This document shows positions 38,839-48,485 of a stretch of DNA of 64,000 bases, piece after piece (within the stretch, counting starts at the first letter, position 1; each line of letters starts with the position of its first letter). The position numbers were made by a program, and so were the translations under genes. A model generated the notes under the pieces. That model did not search any database. It had not been told where the DNA came from and saw nothing but the letters and a program-made list of their open reading frames with translations. Source of the stretch: CAVXYG01 sp963766005 (GTDB lineage Bacteria > Actinomycetota > Actinomycetes > S36-B12 > GCA-2699445); the NCBI GenBank assembly GCA_963766005.1, contig CAVXYG010000006.1:186001-250000 (forward strand). Reading direction: 5' to 3'.

Positions 38839-40146
38839 GTGGCATCCGAAGGATTGGTCGATCGGGTCGCAGCGGCCAGCGCGGGGCGCGACCGGGTGCT
38901 GGATGCGCTCAAGGTCGGCGCTCTGCTCGTGGTCATCACTGCGCATTCGCTGGCGTGGCAGGTGGACGACGGCGCCGCCGAGAACGTCCTGCAGACCCGC
39001 CCGGAGTACGCGGGACTCACCTGGGTGCTCCAGATCCTGGCGCTGTTCTTCGCCGCCGGCGCCGTCACCAACGCCTTGTCCTTCGCGCGCTCCGAGAACG
39101 CGGCCGCGTGGCTGGGCCACCGCATGGAACGCCTGCTCGGCCCCGTCCTGGTCTACAGCCTCGTCCTGGCCGGCATCCTGCTGCCGCTGAGCCTGGTGCC
39201 GGGGGGATCCGCGGCCGAGGCCGGCCGGTTCCTGGCCCAGTTGATGTGGTTCGCCGGGGTCTACCTGATCGTGGTGGCGGGGGTGCCCTGGACATCGCGG
39301 CATCAATCGATGCTCGTGCTGGGGTGCTGGCTGACGGTGATCGTCGCCGTCGACCTGATCCGGCTGCACCTCTGGCCGGCAGTCGGCTGGCTGAACCTCG
39401 TACTGGTCTGGGGGTGGTTGCACCAGATCGGGTACCGGTGGCCAGAGCTTCGGGCCAAGCCCAGATCGCTGCTGCTGATGGCTGCCGCGGCATCGATGTC
39501 CGCGGCGCTGCTGCTGGCCTACCGCGGCCCGTACTCCAACAGCATGGTCTCCGTCGCCGGTGACCCGGAGGCATCCAACCTGTCGCCGCCGACCGTGGTG
39601 CTGGCGCTGCACGGCCTGGCGCTCATCCTGCTCGCCGCAGCCGCATGGCCCCTCCTGGAGCGGCTCCTGGCGTGGCCGCCGCTGTGGACGGCGGTGGCGG
39701 TGCTGGGCGCCCGTGCCATGCGCCTGTACCTGTGGCATATCCCGGTCGTCGGCCTGGTCGCCGGGGCCTTCATGATCCGCGGGAGCAGTCCGGATCCCTT
39801 CGGGCCGGGCTGGTGGGCCGTGCATCTGGGCACCGTCGTGGTCGCCGTGGGCGGAGCCTGGCTGCTCGCGGGGCTCGCGGGCGGCCCCGAACGTCGGCTG
39901 CGCGGCATTGGCACCAGTCGGGACCAGACGGCCGCAACGGCCTGGGCGCTGGCTGCGTCGGCCGGCGCCATCGTCCTGCTGCTCAGCGTCACCGGTCTGG
40001 GCACGTGGTGGTCAACGTCGTTCCTCGGCCTGCCGGCATCCGCGCCGGTCCTGCTCGGCGTGCTGCTGGTCATCTGGCGACTGCGGTACGCAGGCGGCCG
40101 CCGGGCGATGCATCACGATCGCGGACGGGATCAGCGCGCGGAATAG
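38839..40146 (+). CDS. Acyltransferase 3 family membrane protein
   Basis: A 435-residue protein with about ten membrane helices and the acyltransferase-3 layout: RDRVLDALKVGALLVVITAHS at the first helix (here the catalytic His is in ITAHSLAW), LALFFAAGAV, and a late RLYLWHIPVVGL helix typical of the family. These enzymes move acetyl or other acyl groups onto sugars or lipids across the membrane. The start is the GTG at 38839; there is no better one. Substrate unknown. The last 40 residues, after a tryptophan-rich loop, form two more helices and a basic tail. Confidence 0.85.
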   Translation: MASEGLVDRVAAASAGRDRVLDALKVGALLVVITAHSLAWQVDDGAAENVLQTRPEYAGLTWVLQILALFFAAGAVTNALSFARSENAAAWLGHRMERLLGPVLVYSLVLAGILLPLSLVPGGSAAEAGRFLAQLMWFAGVYLIVVAGVPWTSRHQSMLVLGCWLTVIVAVDLIRLHLWPAVGWLNLVLVWGWLHQIGYRWPELRAKPRSLLLMAAAASMSAALLLAYRGPYSNSMVSVAGDPEASNLSPPTVVLALHGLALILLAAAAWPLLERLLAWPPLWTAVAVLGARAMRLYLWHIPVVGLVAGAFMIRGSSPDPFGPGWWAVHLGTVVVAVGGAWLLAGLAGGPERRLRGIGTSRDQTAATAWALAASAGAIVLLLSVTGLGTWWSTSFLGLPASAPVLLGVLLVIWRLRYAGGRRAMHHDRGRDQRAE

Positions 40147-40587
40147 CGGGCGCAACCGGGGTCCGCCGGCTGTCGTCTTCGGGCAAGGAGCCCACCGGGC
40201 CCCGGCCACGTTCCCGGCCCAGCCAAACCTTCCGTGACGCCGTGCGCCGACGCGGGCAGCCGTGGGCCGTGGCGGCCGGATCGGTCAACAGGACCTCCGC
40301 CAAGCAGCGCCTGCGAATATCACGACGCCTACGTCCCATAGTCGGCATTATGGGAGGTAGGACTGTCGGCCTTCCCCGCTGCGCGTATTCCCCCTGCAGT
40401 CGTGGCGGGCGGCATTGCGGTGGCATCCGTCGCGGGGCAACGGGTTCCGGCTCCGGACGCACAGTCGGCGGCGGTGCATCGGAAGGGGCTCCAACTCTTG
40501 CGACACGCCGGTTGCGCGGCGGGACTCCTCGCAGGTGGTCACCGAGTGAAACACCGCCCCGCGCGTGCAGTACTCCGAGGGCCGCCC
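40147..40587. other. Gap, nothing seen
   Basis: No gene supported. AT-richer patches near 40310-40370 could be promoter remnants of the integrase relic that follows. Confidence 0.4.
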
Positions 40588-40905
40588 CCGCCAAGCGCGC
40601 GTTCATCCGCCGGGAGCTGCAGGAGCTCGTCGACCGCGCCGACGATGAGGTGGTCCGGCTGCGCCGCGCCGGCCGCAATGGCGCCCGGGCGGCGTGGCGG
40701 GACGCGGCGGCCAACAAGGCAGCGTACGCATGGGGGCTGCGGGCCAACGACGTCGTCCAGTTGCAGACCGTAGACCTCTCGCCCAACCCGCACGCCAAGC
40801 AGTTCCGCGGCTGCGGGGTGCTGACGGTGCGGCACGGCAAGGCGATGCGCACCTCGGCGCCCAAGGGCCGCGGCGCGCTGACCGTCTTCGGGCGCAGCGC
40901 GGCGC
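40588..40905 (+). pseudogene. Tyrosine integrase relic
   Basis: A plus-strand frame without its own start matches the middle of a phage-type integrase: KRAFIRRELQELVDRADDEV, then AAANKAAYAWGLRANDVVQL (the box I region, with the catalytic Arg expected in GLR), DLSPNPHAKQF and VRHGKAMRTSAPKGR, the beta hairpin with its Lys. The match ends at about 40905; the HxxR and Tyr motifs are absent. A remnant of a mobile element. Confidence 0.6.
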
Positions 40906-41020
40906 CGGGCCCACCGTTCCTCCTGCGGCGGCGAGGACCACCGCGGCATCTCGCAGGAGCCCGACCACGGCCTGTCCCGCGGCAGGGCGCCGCGCGGCCC
41001 ACCTGCGCGATCGCGCCGAC

Positions 41021-41365
41021 TCAGGTGAGTTCCCCGGCAAGCTGCTCGAAAAGACCGGCCATGGGGGCGATGGTGTCACCGGTGGCGAAGTACCCGCGCC
41101 GCATGCCCTCGTTGACCAGGGCGGACCGGGTGTTGATGGCGAGCGCCTCGGGTGTGGCCATCAGCGCGGTGAGCTGCTCCAGCTCCCCCCGCACGATCAA
41201 CAGGTGCATCCCGGTCCCCATGCCCAGGTACCAGGCGTAGTCGGTGATGTGCCCATCCGCATGGGCCTTGTCGAGGAACGCGTTGGTATCCCTCATCAGA
41301 TCCATGCTGGCGGCCTCCCGGCCGGGCACCGACCTCTCCCACCAGAACACGACAGCACCGTTCAT
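41021..41365 (-). CDS. Small conserved-looking protein, unknown
   Basis: A 114-residue soluble protein with a ferredoxin-like or YCII-like pattern of strands and helices: AVVFWWERSVPGRE, a helix with DLMRDTNAFLDKA, the strand ITDYAWYLGMGTGMHLLIVRGE, a helix with LTALMATPEAL and the end LFEQLAGELT. GGAGGAG stands just before the ATG at 41365, so translation is well supported. No Cys. No family assigned; it may be a dimeric alpha/beta-barrel type protein, by inference only. Confidence 0.7.
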   Translation of the reverse strand: MNGAVVFWWERSVPGREAASMDLMRDTNAFLDKAHADGHITDYAWYLGMGTGMHLLIVRGELEQLTALMATPEALAINTRSALVNEGMRRGYFATGDTIAPMAGLFEQLAGELT

Positions 41366-41594
41366 GACTCCTCCTTCTCGACGCGGAGACGCTATGGGCC
41401 GCGCCGAAGCGCGCGGTAGGGACCTTCGACCCGAATCCGACGGCGGCGCAACTGACGCCCCCGGTTGCCGCCGCTGACACTGCCGCCCGCCCGCAGCTCA
41501 GCGCCCGCCCGGCGGGCCGGGACCACTGCTGAGGTGCGACAGGCCTCAAGGTGGGTGCCCGCAGCCTGCCGGGTGCTGTCGGCACGGCGCGGCC

Positions 41595-41873
41595 CTACTG
41601 TGCGCCCTCGCGTTTCCCCGCCACGGCGGCCCAGTCGGCGGCGACCCGGGGCAACTCGCCCATCGCCTTTCCGTACACGCGCTGGATCAGCGCGAACTGC
41701 GCACGGTCCGCCAGACCGGCCAGGCCGCCGCGCGGCTCGGCCTTTGTGGTTCCCACTAGCCTGGCACCTCCCGCGACCCCTTCCAAGGTGCGCCTGTTGT
41801 CCAGCGACGGCTTGCCCGGTTGGCGCATCACATGCCGGAACTCCAATCCGCTCGGCGAACGCAGCATAGCCAC
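41595..41873 (-). CDS. Possible 92-residue protein or gene remnant
   Basis: A minus-strand frame from ATG 41873, with protein-like second half (LAGLADRAQFALIQRVYGKAMGELP) that recalls the start of carboxymuconolactone decarboxylase-like proteins. Those are much longer, so this may be the leftover of one. There is no clear ribosome binding site. The rest of 41366-42100 shows nothing else. Confidence 0.35.
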   Translation of the reverse strand: MAMLRSPSGLEFRHVMRQPGKPSLDNRRTLEGVAGGARLVGTTKAEPRGGLAGLADRAQFALIQRVYGKAMGELPRVAADWAAVAGKREGAQ

Positions 41874-42100
41874 TCACGCGCCAGCCGGCCGTTCAGCGAG
41901 GAGATCGACGACGCCGTCGGGCTCGCCGAGGAGTATCGGATCGAGTACCACGAAATCCGCCCCACGGCGACATCGCTGGAAACCGGTGGCGGGACGCGCA
42001 CGGCACCGGCAAACGCTCAACCTCAACGGGGGGTCGGGCGCCCGGTTCGCGACATTCCCCAAGGGAGCAGAGCCTGCCGTCGGTGTGCTGGGATGGGAGG

Positions 42101-42718
42101 ATGGCGAAGCTGGTGACGTGGTCGCAGTACCGGGAGTCGATCGGGGACCGCTCGGGACTGTTCTCCGCGCTGGCCGAGGCGTGGCCGATCGAGCGGGCGT
42201 TGTACCCGGGCAGCTACGTCGACCTGTCCCCGTCGACCGCGTTTCCGTCCGTGGTCTACGTCGACTCCGACGCTCGCGCCGCGCGGTTCTTCGCCGACGG
42301 GGACCTCGTGGCCTCGGAGTTGGCCGAGCGCACCCGTCCCGGCGCAGGGCGCGATGTACGGTTCCTCGGCGCCGACTACACCCACCGGCTCGACCTCCCC
42401 GACGGCGGTTCGGACCTGCTGATCTCCCTGTTCGCTGGGCCGGTATGGGAGCACTGCAGCCGCTACCTGCGGTCGGGGGGATGGCTGCTGGCCAACACCA
42501 GTCACGGCGACGCCAGCTTGGCCGCACTCGACCCGACGGTGCGCCTCGCGGCGGCCGTGCACCAGCGAGACGGCCGCTTCCGATTGGTCACCGACCGGCT
42601 CGACCGGTACCTGATCCCGAAGCGTCCGCAGCGAGCCGACGCCGACGAGATCCGAGCCAGCGGCCGCGGGATCGCCTACACGCAGACCGCCTTCGCGTAC
42701 CTGTTCCAGCGCCTCTGA
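42101..42718 (+). CDS. Unknown protein with nucleotide/SAM-binding-like fold
   Basis: A 205-residue protein. The order of strands and helices suggests a Rossmann-like fold: ALYPGSYVDLSPS and VVYVDSDARAARFF near residues 35-65 resemble the first two strands of a methyltransferase (the second ending in an acidic pair), and LRSGGWLLANTSHGD resembles the later GG-turn. The Gly-rich motif I is absent, so SAM binding is uncertain. The ATG at 42101 directly follows GGGAGG, which is too close for a normal ribosome site; a GTG at 42083 would add six residues. No family assigned. Confidence 0.65.
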   Translation: MAKLVTWSQYRESIGDRSGLFSALAEAWPIERALYPGSYVDLSPSTAFPSVVYVDSDARAARFFADGDLVASELAERTRPGAGRDVRFLGADYTHRLDLPDGGSDLLISLFAGPVWEHCSRYLRSGGWLLANTSHGDASLAALDPTVRLAAAVHQRDGRFRLVTDRLDRYLIPKRPQRADADEIRASGRGIAYTQTAFAYLFQRL

Positions 42719-43397
42719 CCGGCTCCGGACTCGAGGGCGCGCCAGGGCACCGCCGAGGACAGTGCTTCCCGATCTCGGCCGGGACGCTGGATGAGGTCCG
42801 CTCCCGCTGACCGAGCCCGCGCTGCCAACGCTGCAGGCACCGGGAACCCGAGCGCCTACCCACCCAGGCATCAGAAGTCAGACACCAACGAACTCGAGCA
42901 CCCACTGGTCAATGCCTCTGCCCCACGCTGCTCGCTGGATTGGGGCGCGCCGTTGCTCCAGCACCGGGTTGCCGATGTCGGCCATCCTGGCCGACGCCGG
43001 CGTGAGCGGTGCCCCGATCCTGGGCAGCGGAGTGTGCTTCCCGACCGACCGCGCGGGACTGGTCTCCGAACTGCGGATCGTGCCCGGTCAACTGGCCGCG
43101 CCGTGCTGTCAGCCGTGTTGGGGACCAGTTGCAGCGTTCAGCGGCGCGGACCGCTCCCCCGCTCTGCCGAGGACTGCTCCTTGGTCAGGGTCCTGGTTAC
43201 CTGGCGGCCGCGGCTGCGACGCGCACGAGCAACCACCCGGCTCACGGCCCAGCCACCCGATGCGGCGTCGGCCCAAGGCAACGCACGCCAAGGAGCCGCG
43301 CGCTCTCGCCGTGATGGTCTGAGGGCATGAGCATCGAAGCGCCAGAGGACGACGGGACCCTGAAGCCCCTGCTCCGCCCGCGGCGGCCGAGCACCCC
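42719..43397. other. Gap with a possible short remnant
   Basis: No gene is supported. A plus-strand piece near 42970-43100 (MSAILADAGVSGAPILG, then VCFPTDRAGLV) looks protein-like but has neither start nor continuation. Confidence 0.35.
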
Positions 43398-43778
43398 CTA
43401 CATCGCCAGGATCTTTGCCTTCTCCGCGGCGAACTCCTCCTCGGTGAGGATGCCGGCCGCCTTGAGCTCGCCGAGCTTGCTGAGCCGGGCGAACTTGTCG
43501 TCCTGGGATGCCGAAGCGGCCGCTGCCTCCGCCTCCTCCTGTGCCTTCAGTTGCGCCGCCACCTGTTCGGCCACCGCCTGCTGCTGCGCTGCCGCCTGCT
43601 GCTGCGCTGCTGCCTGCTGTTGGGCGTAGGCCTGCTGCTGCGCTGCTGCCTGCTGCTGCTGGCTTGGGCCGGACATCTTGTTGGCCACACCCCTGTTGAC
43701 GGCGGTCGCCGTCCCGGAGATGACGGCCGTGCGGGCCATCGTGCCCAGCAGTCCGGGTCGTCCGACTCGACGTGGCAT
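43398..43778 (-). CDS. SHOCT domain protein with Gln/Ala repeats
   Basis: A 126-residue protein. A short basic N-terminus with a weak hydrophobic stretch (TMARTAVISGTATAV) is followed by a Gln/Ala-rich repeat (QQQAAAQQQ, residues about 40-70) and a C-terminal SHOCT domain (FARLSKLGELKAAGILTEEEF). SHOCT is a short helix-turn-helix module found at protein ends, thought to aid oligomerisation. GAGGAG stands 5-6 nt before the ATG at 43778. It begins 2 nt after the DUF6325 stop; the two are paired in many actinobacteria. Confidence 0.88.
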   Translation of the reverse strand: MPRRVGRPGLLGTMARTAVISGTATAVNRGVANKMSGPSQQQQAAAQQQAYAQQQAAAQQQAAAQQQAVAEQVAAQLKAQEEAEAAAASASQDDKFARLSKLGELKAAGILTEEEFAAEKAKILAM

Positions 43779-43780
43779 GT

Positions 43781-44224
43781 CTACTCCTCACCTTCCAGCG
43801 CTACGAGCGCTTCGACAACGACATCGCGCGGAATGCGCACCAACCCGGCCAGAGTGCCGTTGGAGTCGCGCACGGCGGCCGCCACCCGGGAGGCCCAGGT
43901 GTTCTCCCAGACGACGACCAGCGCCGATGACTGCGGCTCCAACTCCGAGGCGATCCGGTCGAGGTCTGCGTCGTTGAGCAGATCGAGTTGGCCCTCGCCC
44001 AGCGCGGCGAGACGATCGGCCTCGTCGGCGTCGGACACCTCGACGAACGTGGTTTCGCCGTCGGCGTCCTTGTGGACGAAGGAGAGATCGATGATCCGGA
44101 TCGTGCCGTTGCCCTGGAGCTCGGCCAGGGCGGGCGCGACATCGCCGTTGAAGGTGTTGCCCTCGAAGACGATCACGGCGACGTCCACGGGTCCGACGGT
44201 TTCCGGCGACAGAAGTGGTGCCAT
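43781..44224 (-). CDS. DUF6325 family protein
   Basis: A 147-residue acidic soluble protein. GPVDVAVIVFEGNTFNGDVAPAL, then GTIRIIDLSFVHKDADG are the typical N-terminal features of DUF6325 proteins, followed by LVVVWENTWASRVAAAV near the end. Function unknown; the family is widespread in actinobacteria next to SHOCT proteins. GAGGAG precedes the ATG at 44224. It is the first gene of a two-gene operon. Confidence 0.8.
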   Translation of the reverse strand: MAPLLSPETVGPVDVAVIVFEGNTFNGDVAPALAELQGNGTIRIIDLSFVHKDADGETTFVEVSDADEADRLAALGEGQLDLLNDADLDRIASELEPQSSALVVVWENTWASRVAAAVRDSNGTLAGLVRIPRDVVVEALVALEGEE

Positions 44225-44590
44225 CTTTGCTCCTCAACGCTGCTTTGGCCGCAAGTCTCTAACGTTCGGTGCCGCGAAGCACCCCGGCGCCCTTGGGCGG
44301 CTCCCGTGACGACGGACTCCAGTATCGCTTGCGCAGGCCAATCTGCGCGGGATTCCGGGATGCGCCGGGCCGATTGGACGCCGGGCAGTCCCGGCCCCGC
44401 CTGTTCCAGCGGCTTCGCCGACCCGTCGGTAGCACGGCAGGCGCGGCACCTTGCTGCTGGCGAGGTTCGTGACGGATCTCGATCCGATCCACGGCGTCGG
44501 CGTGTAGTCCCGCCAACGTCGGCGGCCCCGCGGTGCCGGCGCGCGACCAGGCGGTGTACCAGTGCACCCGCGGCGCCACCAAGCGCAGCG
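44225..44590. other. Gap, nothing seen
   Basis: No gene, repeat or hairpin supported between the DUF6325 gene and the lipoprotein gene. Confidence 0.4.
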
Positions 44591-44995
44591 TCAGGAGCAG
44601 GCCGTGTTCACTGCGGTGAAGAGCTCCTCGCTGGATGCGCTCAACGATGCCAGGGCCGGTCCGAGCATCTGAGCCGACGCACCCAGATCCAAGGTGGCCG
44701 CCAACTGCAAGGCAGCGCTCAACTGAGCCAGCGACGCCTCCACAGCCGCGCTCTCGTCGGCGAACTCATCGCCAGCCGCGTCGATGAGCTGCTGCACCTC
44801 GGAGTCGAAGGTGTCGTAGCGGGCGCTCAACGTCTGGGTGCCCTCGCCGATGATGTTGGTCTCCCGAAGCTCGGTGAGGGCTTCTTCGGTTGCGTCGAGC
44901 TGGTCGCAGTAGCCCGGCGTACTCGAACACGCGCCCAGGACAGGGATCGTCAGTGCGGCGCCCGCTACCAGGGCAACCAGTCTCCGCTTCTTCAT
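44591..44995 (-). CDS. Small lipoprotein
   Basis: A 134-residue precursor with a basic start (MKKRRL), a hydrophobic core (VALVAGAALTIPV) and the lipobox LGAC with the lipidated Cys at 23. The mature part is acidic and helical, with a Cys near each end (GYC and TAC), possibly joined by a disulfide. Length and the helical pattern suggest a helix bundle. TAGGCT stands 6 nt before the ATG at 44995, a leaderless layout. Family unknown; it should be anchored to the outer face of the cytoplasmic membrane. Confidence 0.82.
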   Translation of the reverse strand: MKKRRLVALVAGAALTIPVLGACSSTPGYCDQLDATEEALTELRETNIIGEGTQTLSARYDTFDSEVQQLIDAAGDEFADESAAVEASLAQLSAALQLAATLDLGASAQMLGPALASLSASSEELFTAVNTACS

Positions 44996-45001
44996 GAAGG
45001 C

Positions 45002-45007
45002 AGCCTA
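45002..45007 (-). promoter_or_regulatory. -10 element TAGGCT, leaderless lipoprotein gene
   Basis: On the minus strand TAGGCT is followed by 6 nt and the ATG at 44995. Confidence 0.5.
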
Positions 45008-45211
45008 GACGGTCTGCGCTGACTCGGACGCTGTCTAACGACGGCATGGCGTCGGGTGGCCAGCGCGAGGTGCGCGCACGGTCGACGTGGGCGGGCTGCG
45101 GGCGGGGAGGCCGCTCGCCGTCGACGAGCCCTCGCCGATGGACTTGACCATCTGCGCGCACTCCTCGCGGAAGCAGCCGGAGTCGGACGCGGGCCCTCCG
45201 CGGCCGCCGCC

Positions 45212-46384
45212 TCAGCGTGCCCCGACGGTTGCGAGCTCGCGGGCCCCTCCGGAGTTCGCCGCTGCCGGGATCGCCGAGGCGGGAGCAGGGGACTTCTGCT
45301 GCGGCCTGGCGGTCCACGATGCCGGAGCCTGGAAGAACAGGCGGCTCCAGCCGTGCTCCATGGCCTTGTCGTAGATCCACAGCGAGAAGGTGACCATCGC
45401 CAGCGTCACGACCACCGGATAGATCAGCTGCAGCAGCGCGCTGGACTCCAGCAAGGGCCCCCCGGTGAGGGCCAGGTAGTGGTGCAGGGGGTGCAGGATG
45501 AGGAACTGGATCGCGTAGATCGGCAGCGTGCGGGGACCGACGTAGGCGCCGAACCGAGCCACGGCCTCGTTGTCCTGGACCCGCACCGCGATCAGGATCG
45601 CGGTGAGGATCCACGCGATGGCGATGGGCAGGAACGATTGGGCGGCGAGTCCCGGGATGACGAGCCGGGCTACGCTGCCCACCACCGCGATCGATCCGGT
45701 GGCGATGAGCATCCGGGTGTCATTGCGCGCAGCGTAGTTCTTGAAGAACTGCACGAGGTAGACGCCTGCCAAGAAGTAGACCGCGTTCAGCGCGACCGAC
45801 GGCAGCAGGTGCGACACCTCCAAAGGCGCCAGGGCCGTGTTGATGACGTGGGTGACCTCGGGCCTGGCGAGGTTGATCATCGCGGCCACACCGAGCACAA
45901 TCGCGGGGTGCACGTTGCGCAGCAGCTTGGCGAGCACGAAGTACAGCACCAGCGCGTAGAAGTACCAATATCCGTCGCCGGCAACGAATGTCTGGATGAA
46001 GTAGGTGTGGAAGGTGTCGGCGCCCGTCCCCGGCGTGTATCCGTACAGGAACAGGTTGAAGACGAAGGTGAACAGCGCGAGCAGTGTGTGCCACAGCAGG
46101 TACAGGTAGAGGATGCCGATGGTGCGGGACTTCGACCACGACCACGGGCGCTTCACCGCTGAACTGGCGAGCATGCCGGAGACCACGAAGAACACCGGCA
46201 TCCGCAGCGGCTCGAGGAAGAGCATGAACTCATACCAGGCATCGGCGACGATAGTCCCGTCGATGAACACGTCCAGCGTCTGCGTGACATGCCACAGGAC
46301 GACGAGAACGACGCTCGTCGCCTTGATGATGTCGATCCACGGCATCCGGTCGGCAGTGCTTGGGGCCTGGGCATCGCTGCTCAT
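45212..46384 (-). CDS. Acyltransferase 3 family membrane protein
   Basis: A 390-residue protein with about ten membrane helices. The N-terminus has the family signature MPWIDIIKATSVVLVVLWHVTQ with the catalytic His, then RMPVFFVVSGMLA (the R-x-P-x-F motif) and a late SRTIGILYLYLLWH. It probably O-acylates a cell-surface sugar or lipid. The C-terminal 40 residues are polar and Ala/Pro-rich. GGAGG precedes the ATG at 46384 by 6 nt. Gap 44996-45211 below it shows nothing else. Confidence 0.9.
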   Translation of the reverse strand: MSSDAQAPSTADRMPWIDIIKATSVVLVVLWHVTQTLDVFIDGTIVADAWYEFMLFLEPLRMPVFFVVSGMLASSAVKRPWSWSKSRTIGILYLYLLWHTLLALFTFVFNLFLYGYTPGTGADTFHTYFIQTFVAGDGYWYFYALVLYFVLAKLLRNVHPAIVLGVAAMINLARPEVTHVINTALAPLEVSHLLPSVALNAVYFLAGVYLVQFFKNYAARNDTRMLIATGSIAVVGSVARLVIPGLAAQSFLPIAIAWILTAILIAVRVQDNEAVARFGAYVGPRTLPIYAIQFLILHPLHHYLALTGGPLLESSALLQLIYPVVVTLAMVTFSLWIYDKAMEHGWSRLFFQAPASWTARPQQKSPAPASAIPAAANSGGARELATVGAR

Positions 46385-46704
46385 GGCTGACCTCCTGGAC
46401 GCGACTCGGGAGACGGGGCATGGATGTTCTTACCCAGGGAGCGGAGGTCAAACCCGGTGCGGCCGCTGGCCACCCGTATGGCGGGTCTCACCTGGCATCG
46501 CAGTGCGCCCCGGGCACTCCCCTGCCGGGGCCCGGCGCCCGGTCGCCCGCCGCATCCGGGGCGTCGCGGCATCCTTGAGACCATAGGGGGCTGACCGGGC
46601 AGGCGGCCCAGGCCCTCGCAGACCTCGTCCGCGGCGCCAGCACGTGCGCTCCGCCACGCGGGCGCCGGCCACCGTGGTGGGACCGCGGCCAGCCGTGGAG
46701 TCGC

Positions 46705-46830
46705 CTACTTGCCGCCGTGCTCCTGCTGTTCCCTGAGGTACTGCTCGGCTGATCGGTCCTCGATCTGCCGCCCGTCGATCAGGTGCGCCACGACATGGAA
46801 GGCCAGCGCGAGGCCCCAGAACAACGTGAT
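46705..46830 (-). pseudogene. 2TM domain protein, C-terminal remnant
   Basis: A minus-strand piece reads ITLFWGLALAFHVVAHLIDG, then a charged tail ending QEHGGK and a stop. It matches the end of a 2TM-domain membrane protein. An in-frame stop lies three codons upstream, so the N-terminal part is lost. The rest of 46385-47198 holds no supported gene. Confidence 0.4.
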
Positions 46831-47198
46831 CCAACCTCAACCGGATGCGCGCGCTCGGACTCAACCGCGATGAAGGCGCCTGGCGGATCGCCTGACCAGC
46901 CGTCCGCGGCCGCCAACGCCCCGCCCGACCCCCCACCGGCAAGGACCACGGCCATCAGGCAGCAGGACGAACCCGCGCCTCGCGACCAAGGGCATTGACC
47001 CGCCGCGGCAAAGCCGCACCCACAGGACCCGCCGTTCCCCCGGGCCACCGGAAACACCCCTTGTGCAGCAGGGCTAGCCCGCATCGGCACCACCAGGGCC
47101 ACGTGGTCCCCGCGGCCACGGTGCCTTGGGTTGCCCACGGCGCCGGTGTCCGCGGAGGCGCAACACCGCTCCCCCGCCGGGTTCGCGACTGCCTGCCC

Positions 47199-48473
47199 TC
47201 ACTCAGCGGCGCCCGCCAGGCCGAGGGTCCGCAGCACCAGGTGGACGTACAGCATCTCCGGCCATGAGAACCACGAGCGGGTGAATCTGCGGGGATCGTC
47301 CGGGTCGAAGGCCTCGTGGAACCGACCGGTCCCCGCGTCGGTGCGCTCAACGGTGTCCAACGCCGCCTCGACCTCGGATGCGGTGCCGGTCAGTCCCGCT
47401 GCGATCAGGCTCAACGGCCACACCCAGCCCACGGGCGTGTGCGGGCTGCCGACCCCGGCCGCGTACCGGCCCTCCGAGTAGAACGGGTTGGCCGCAGACA
47501 GCGCGAACGCCCGGGTCGCCAGATAGAGCGGGTCGTCGGGCGTGCTGTACCCCAGGTAGGGAAGTGCGAGCAGGCTGGGCAGGTTGGCGTCGTCCATGAG
47601 CAGGGCGTTGCCCAGGCCGTCGATCTCGTAGGCGAAGATGTCGGTCCCGTCGGGGCCCGCGACGACCGCGTGGTGCAGCAGCGCGGCATCGATCTCCTCC
47701 GCCAGTCGACCGGCCATGGCCGCCAGCCGCGCATCACTCCACACCGGCACCGCGATATCGGCTACTCCTCGCAGGGCCACCACCGCCGCCGCGTTCGAGG
47801 GAACCAGGTAGCCGTAGGTGCAGGCATCGTCGCTGGGCCGAAAGCCGGACCAGGTCATGCCGATGGGTGCCACCGGAGCACCGCGTCCCTCGTGGGCGAG
47901 CGAGTCCGACGCCGGTCCCTCCGGTCGGGACAGTCGATAGCTATCCCGATCATGATCCTGTTCGCGAGCGATCTGATCGACAAGGATCTCGGCGGCTCGG
48001 TGGAACCCGGCATCCAGATGCACGGCCGAGCCGCAGGCACGAAACAGCCGTACCCCCAGGTCCAGGACCGCGGCCGGGGAGTCCAGCTCATACTTGCGCT
48101 CCCACACCAACGGGTGCTGGTCGGCGAAGTCCACGTGGTAGGGCTCATCGGCTGGGTCGAACTTGAAGGCGTTCGCGTACGGGTCGAGCAGGAGGTAGCT
48201 CACCTGCCGGCGGACGACAGCGCCGATGAGCTCTGCCGTCTCCGGGTCATCGGCGGCCGCCAGCAGGGGCCGGGTCTGGGCGGCGGAATCGCGCAACCAC
48301 ATGGCGGGGATGTCACCGGTCGCGACGAACACCGAGCCATCCGGATACGGCCGGAACGCCCGCTGGAGAAGATCAGTCACGTACCGCCGGACCCGCGCCG
48401 CCCGGTCTGGGTTGTGCGGCAGGGCATGGTCGACTCGATCGAGCAGTCGGGCCACACCGGGTGTCAGGTCCAT
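47199..48473 (-). CDS. GH125 exo-alpha-1,6-mannosidase
   Basis: A 424-residue protein matching glycoside hydrolase family 125 in length and motifs: GDIPAMWLRDSAAQ (about 53-66), ANAFKFDP, WERKYELDSP, GMTWSGFRPSDD, the IFAYEIDGLGN and DDANLPSLL region, and TGRFHEAFDP near the end. Characterised members remove non-reducing alpha-1,6-linked mannose by inversion, without a metal. There is no signal peptide, so it should act on imported or internal mannosides. TACTCT stands 6 nt before the ATG at 48473. No transporter or other glycan gene is adjacent. Confidence 0.9.
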   Translation of the reverse strand: MDLTPGVARLLDRVDHALPHNPDRAARVRRYVTDLLQRAFRPYPDGSVFVATGDIPAMWLRDSAAQTRPLLAAADDPETAELIGAVVRRQVSYLLLDPYANAFKFDPADEPYHVDFADQHPLVWERKYELDSPAAVLDLGVRLFRACGSAVHLDAGFHRAAEILVDQIAREQDHDRDSYRLSRPEGPASDSLAHEGRGAPVAPIGMTWSGFRPSDDACTYGYLVPSNAAAVVALRGVADIAVPVWSDARLAAMAGRLAEEIDAALLHHAVVAGPDGTDIFAYEIDGLGNALLMDDANLPSLLALPYLGYSTPDDPLYLATRAFALSAANPFYSEGRYAAGVGSPHTPVGWVWPLSLIAAGLTGTASEVEAALDTVERTDAGTGRFHEAFDPDDPRRFTRSWFSWPEMLYVHLVLRTLGLAGAAE

Positions 48474-48479
48474 GCGGGC

Positions 48480-48485
48480 AGAGTA
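48480..48485 (-). promoter_or_regulatory. -10 element TACTCT, leaderless GH125 gene
   Basis: On the minus strand TACTCT is followed by 6 nt and the ATG at 48473. Confidence 0.5.

Noticed and set aside
43565..43660. Gln/Ala repeat region considered as a non-coding tandem repeat
   Set aside because: It lies within a well-supported SHOCT gene with start, ribosome site and C-terminal domain.
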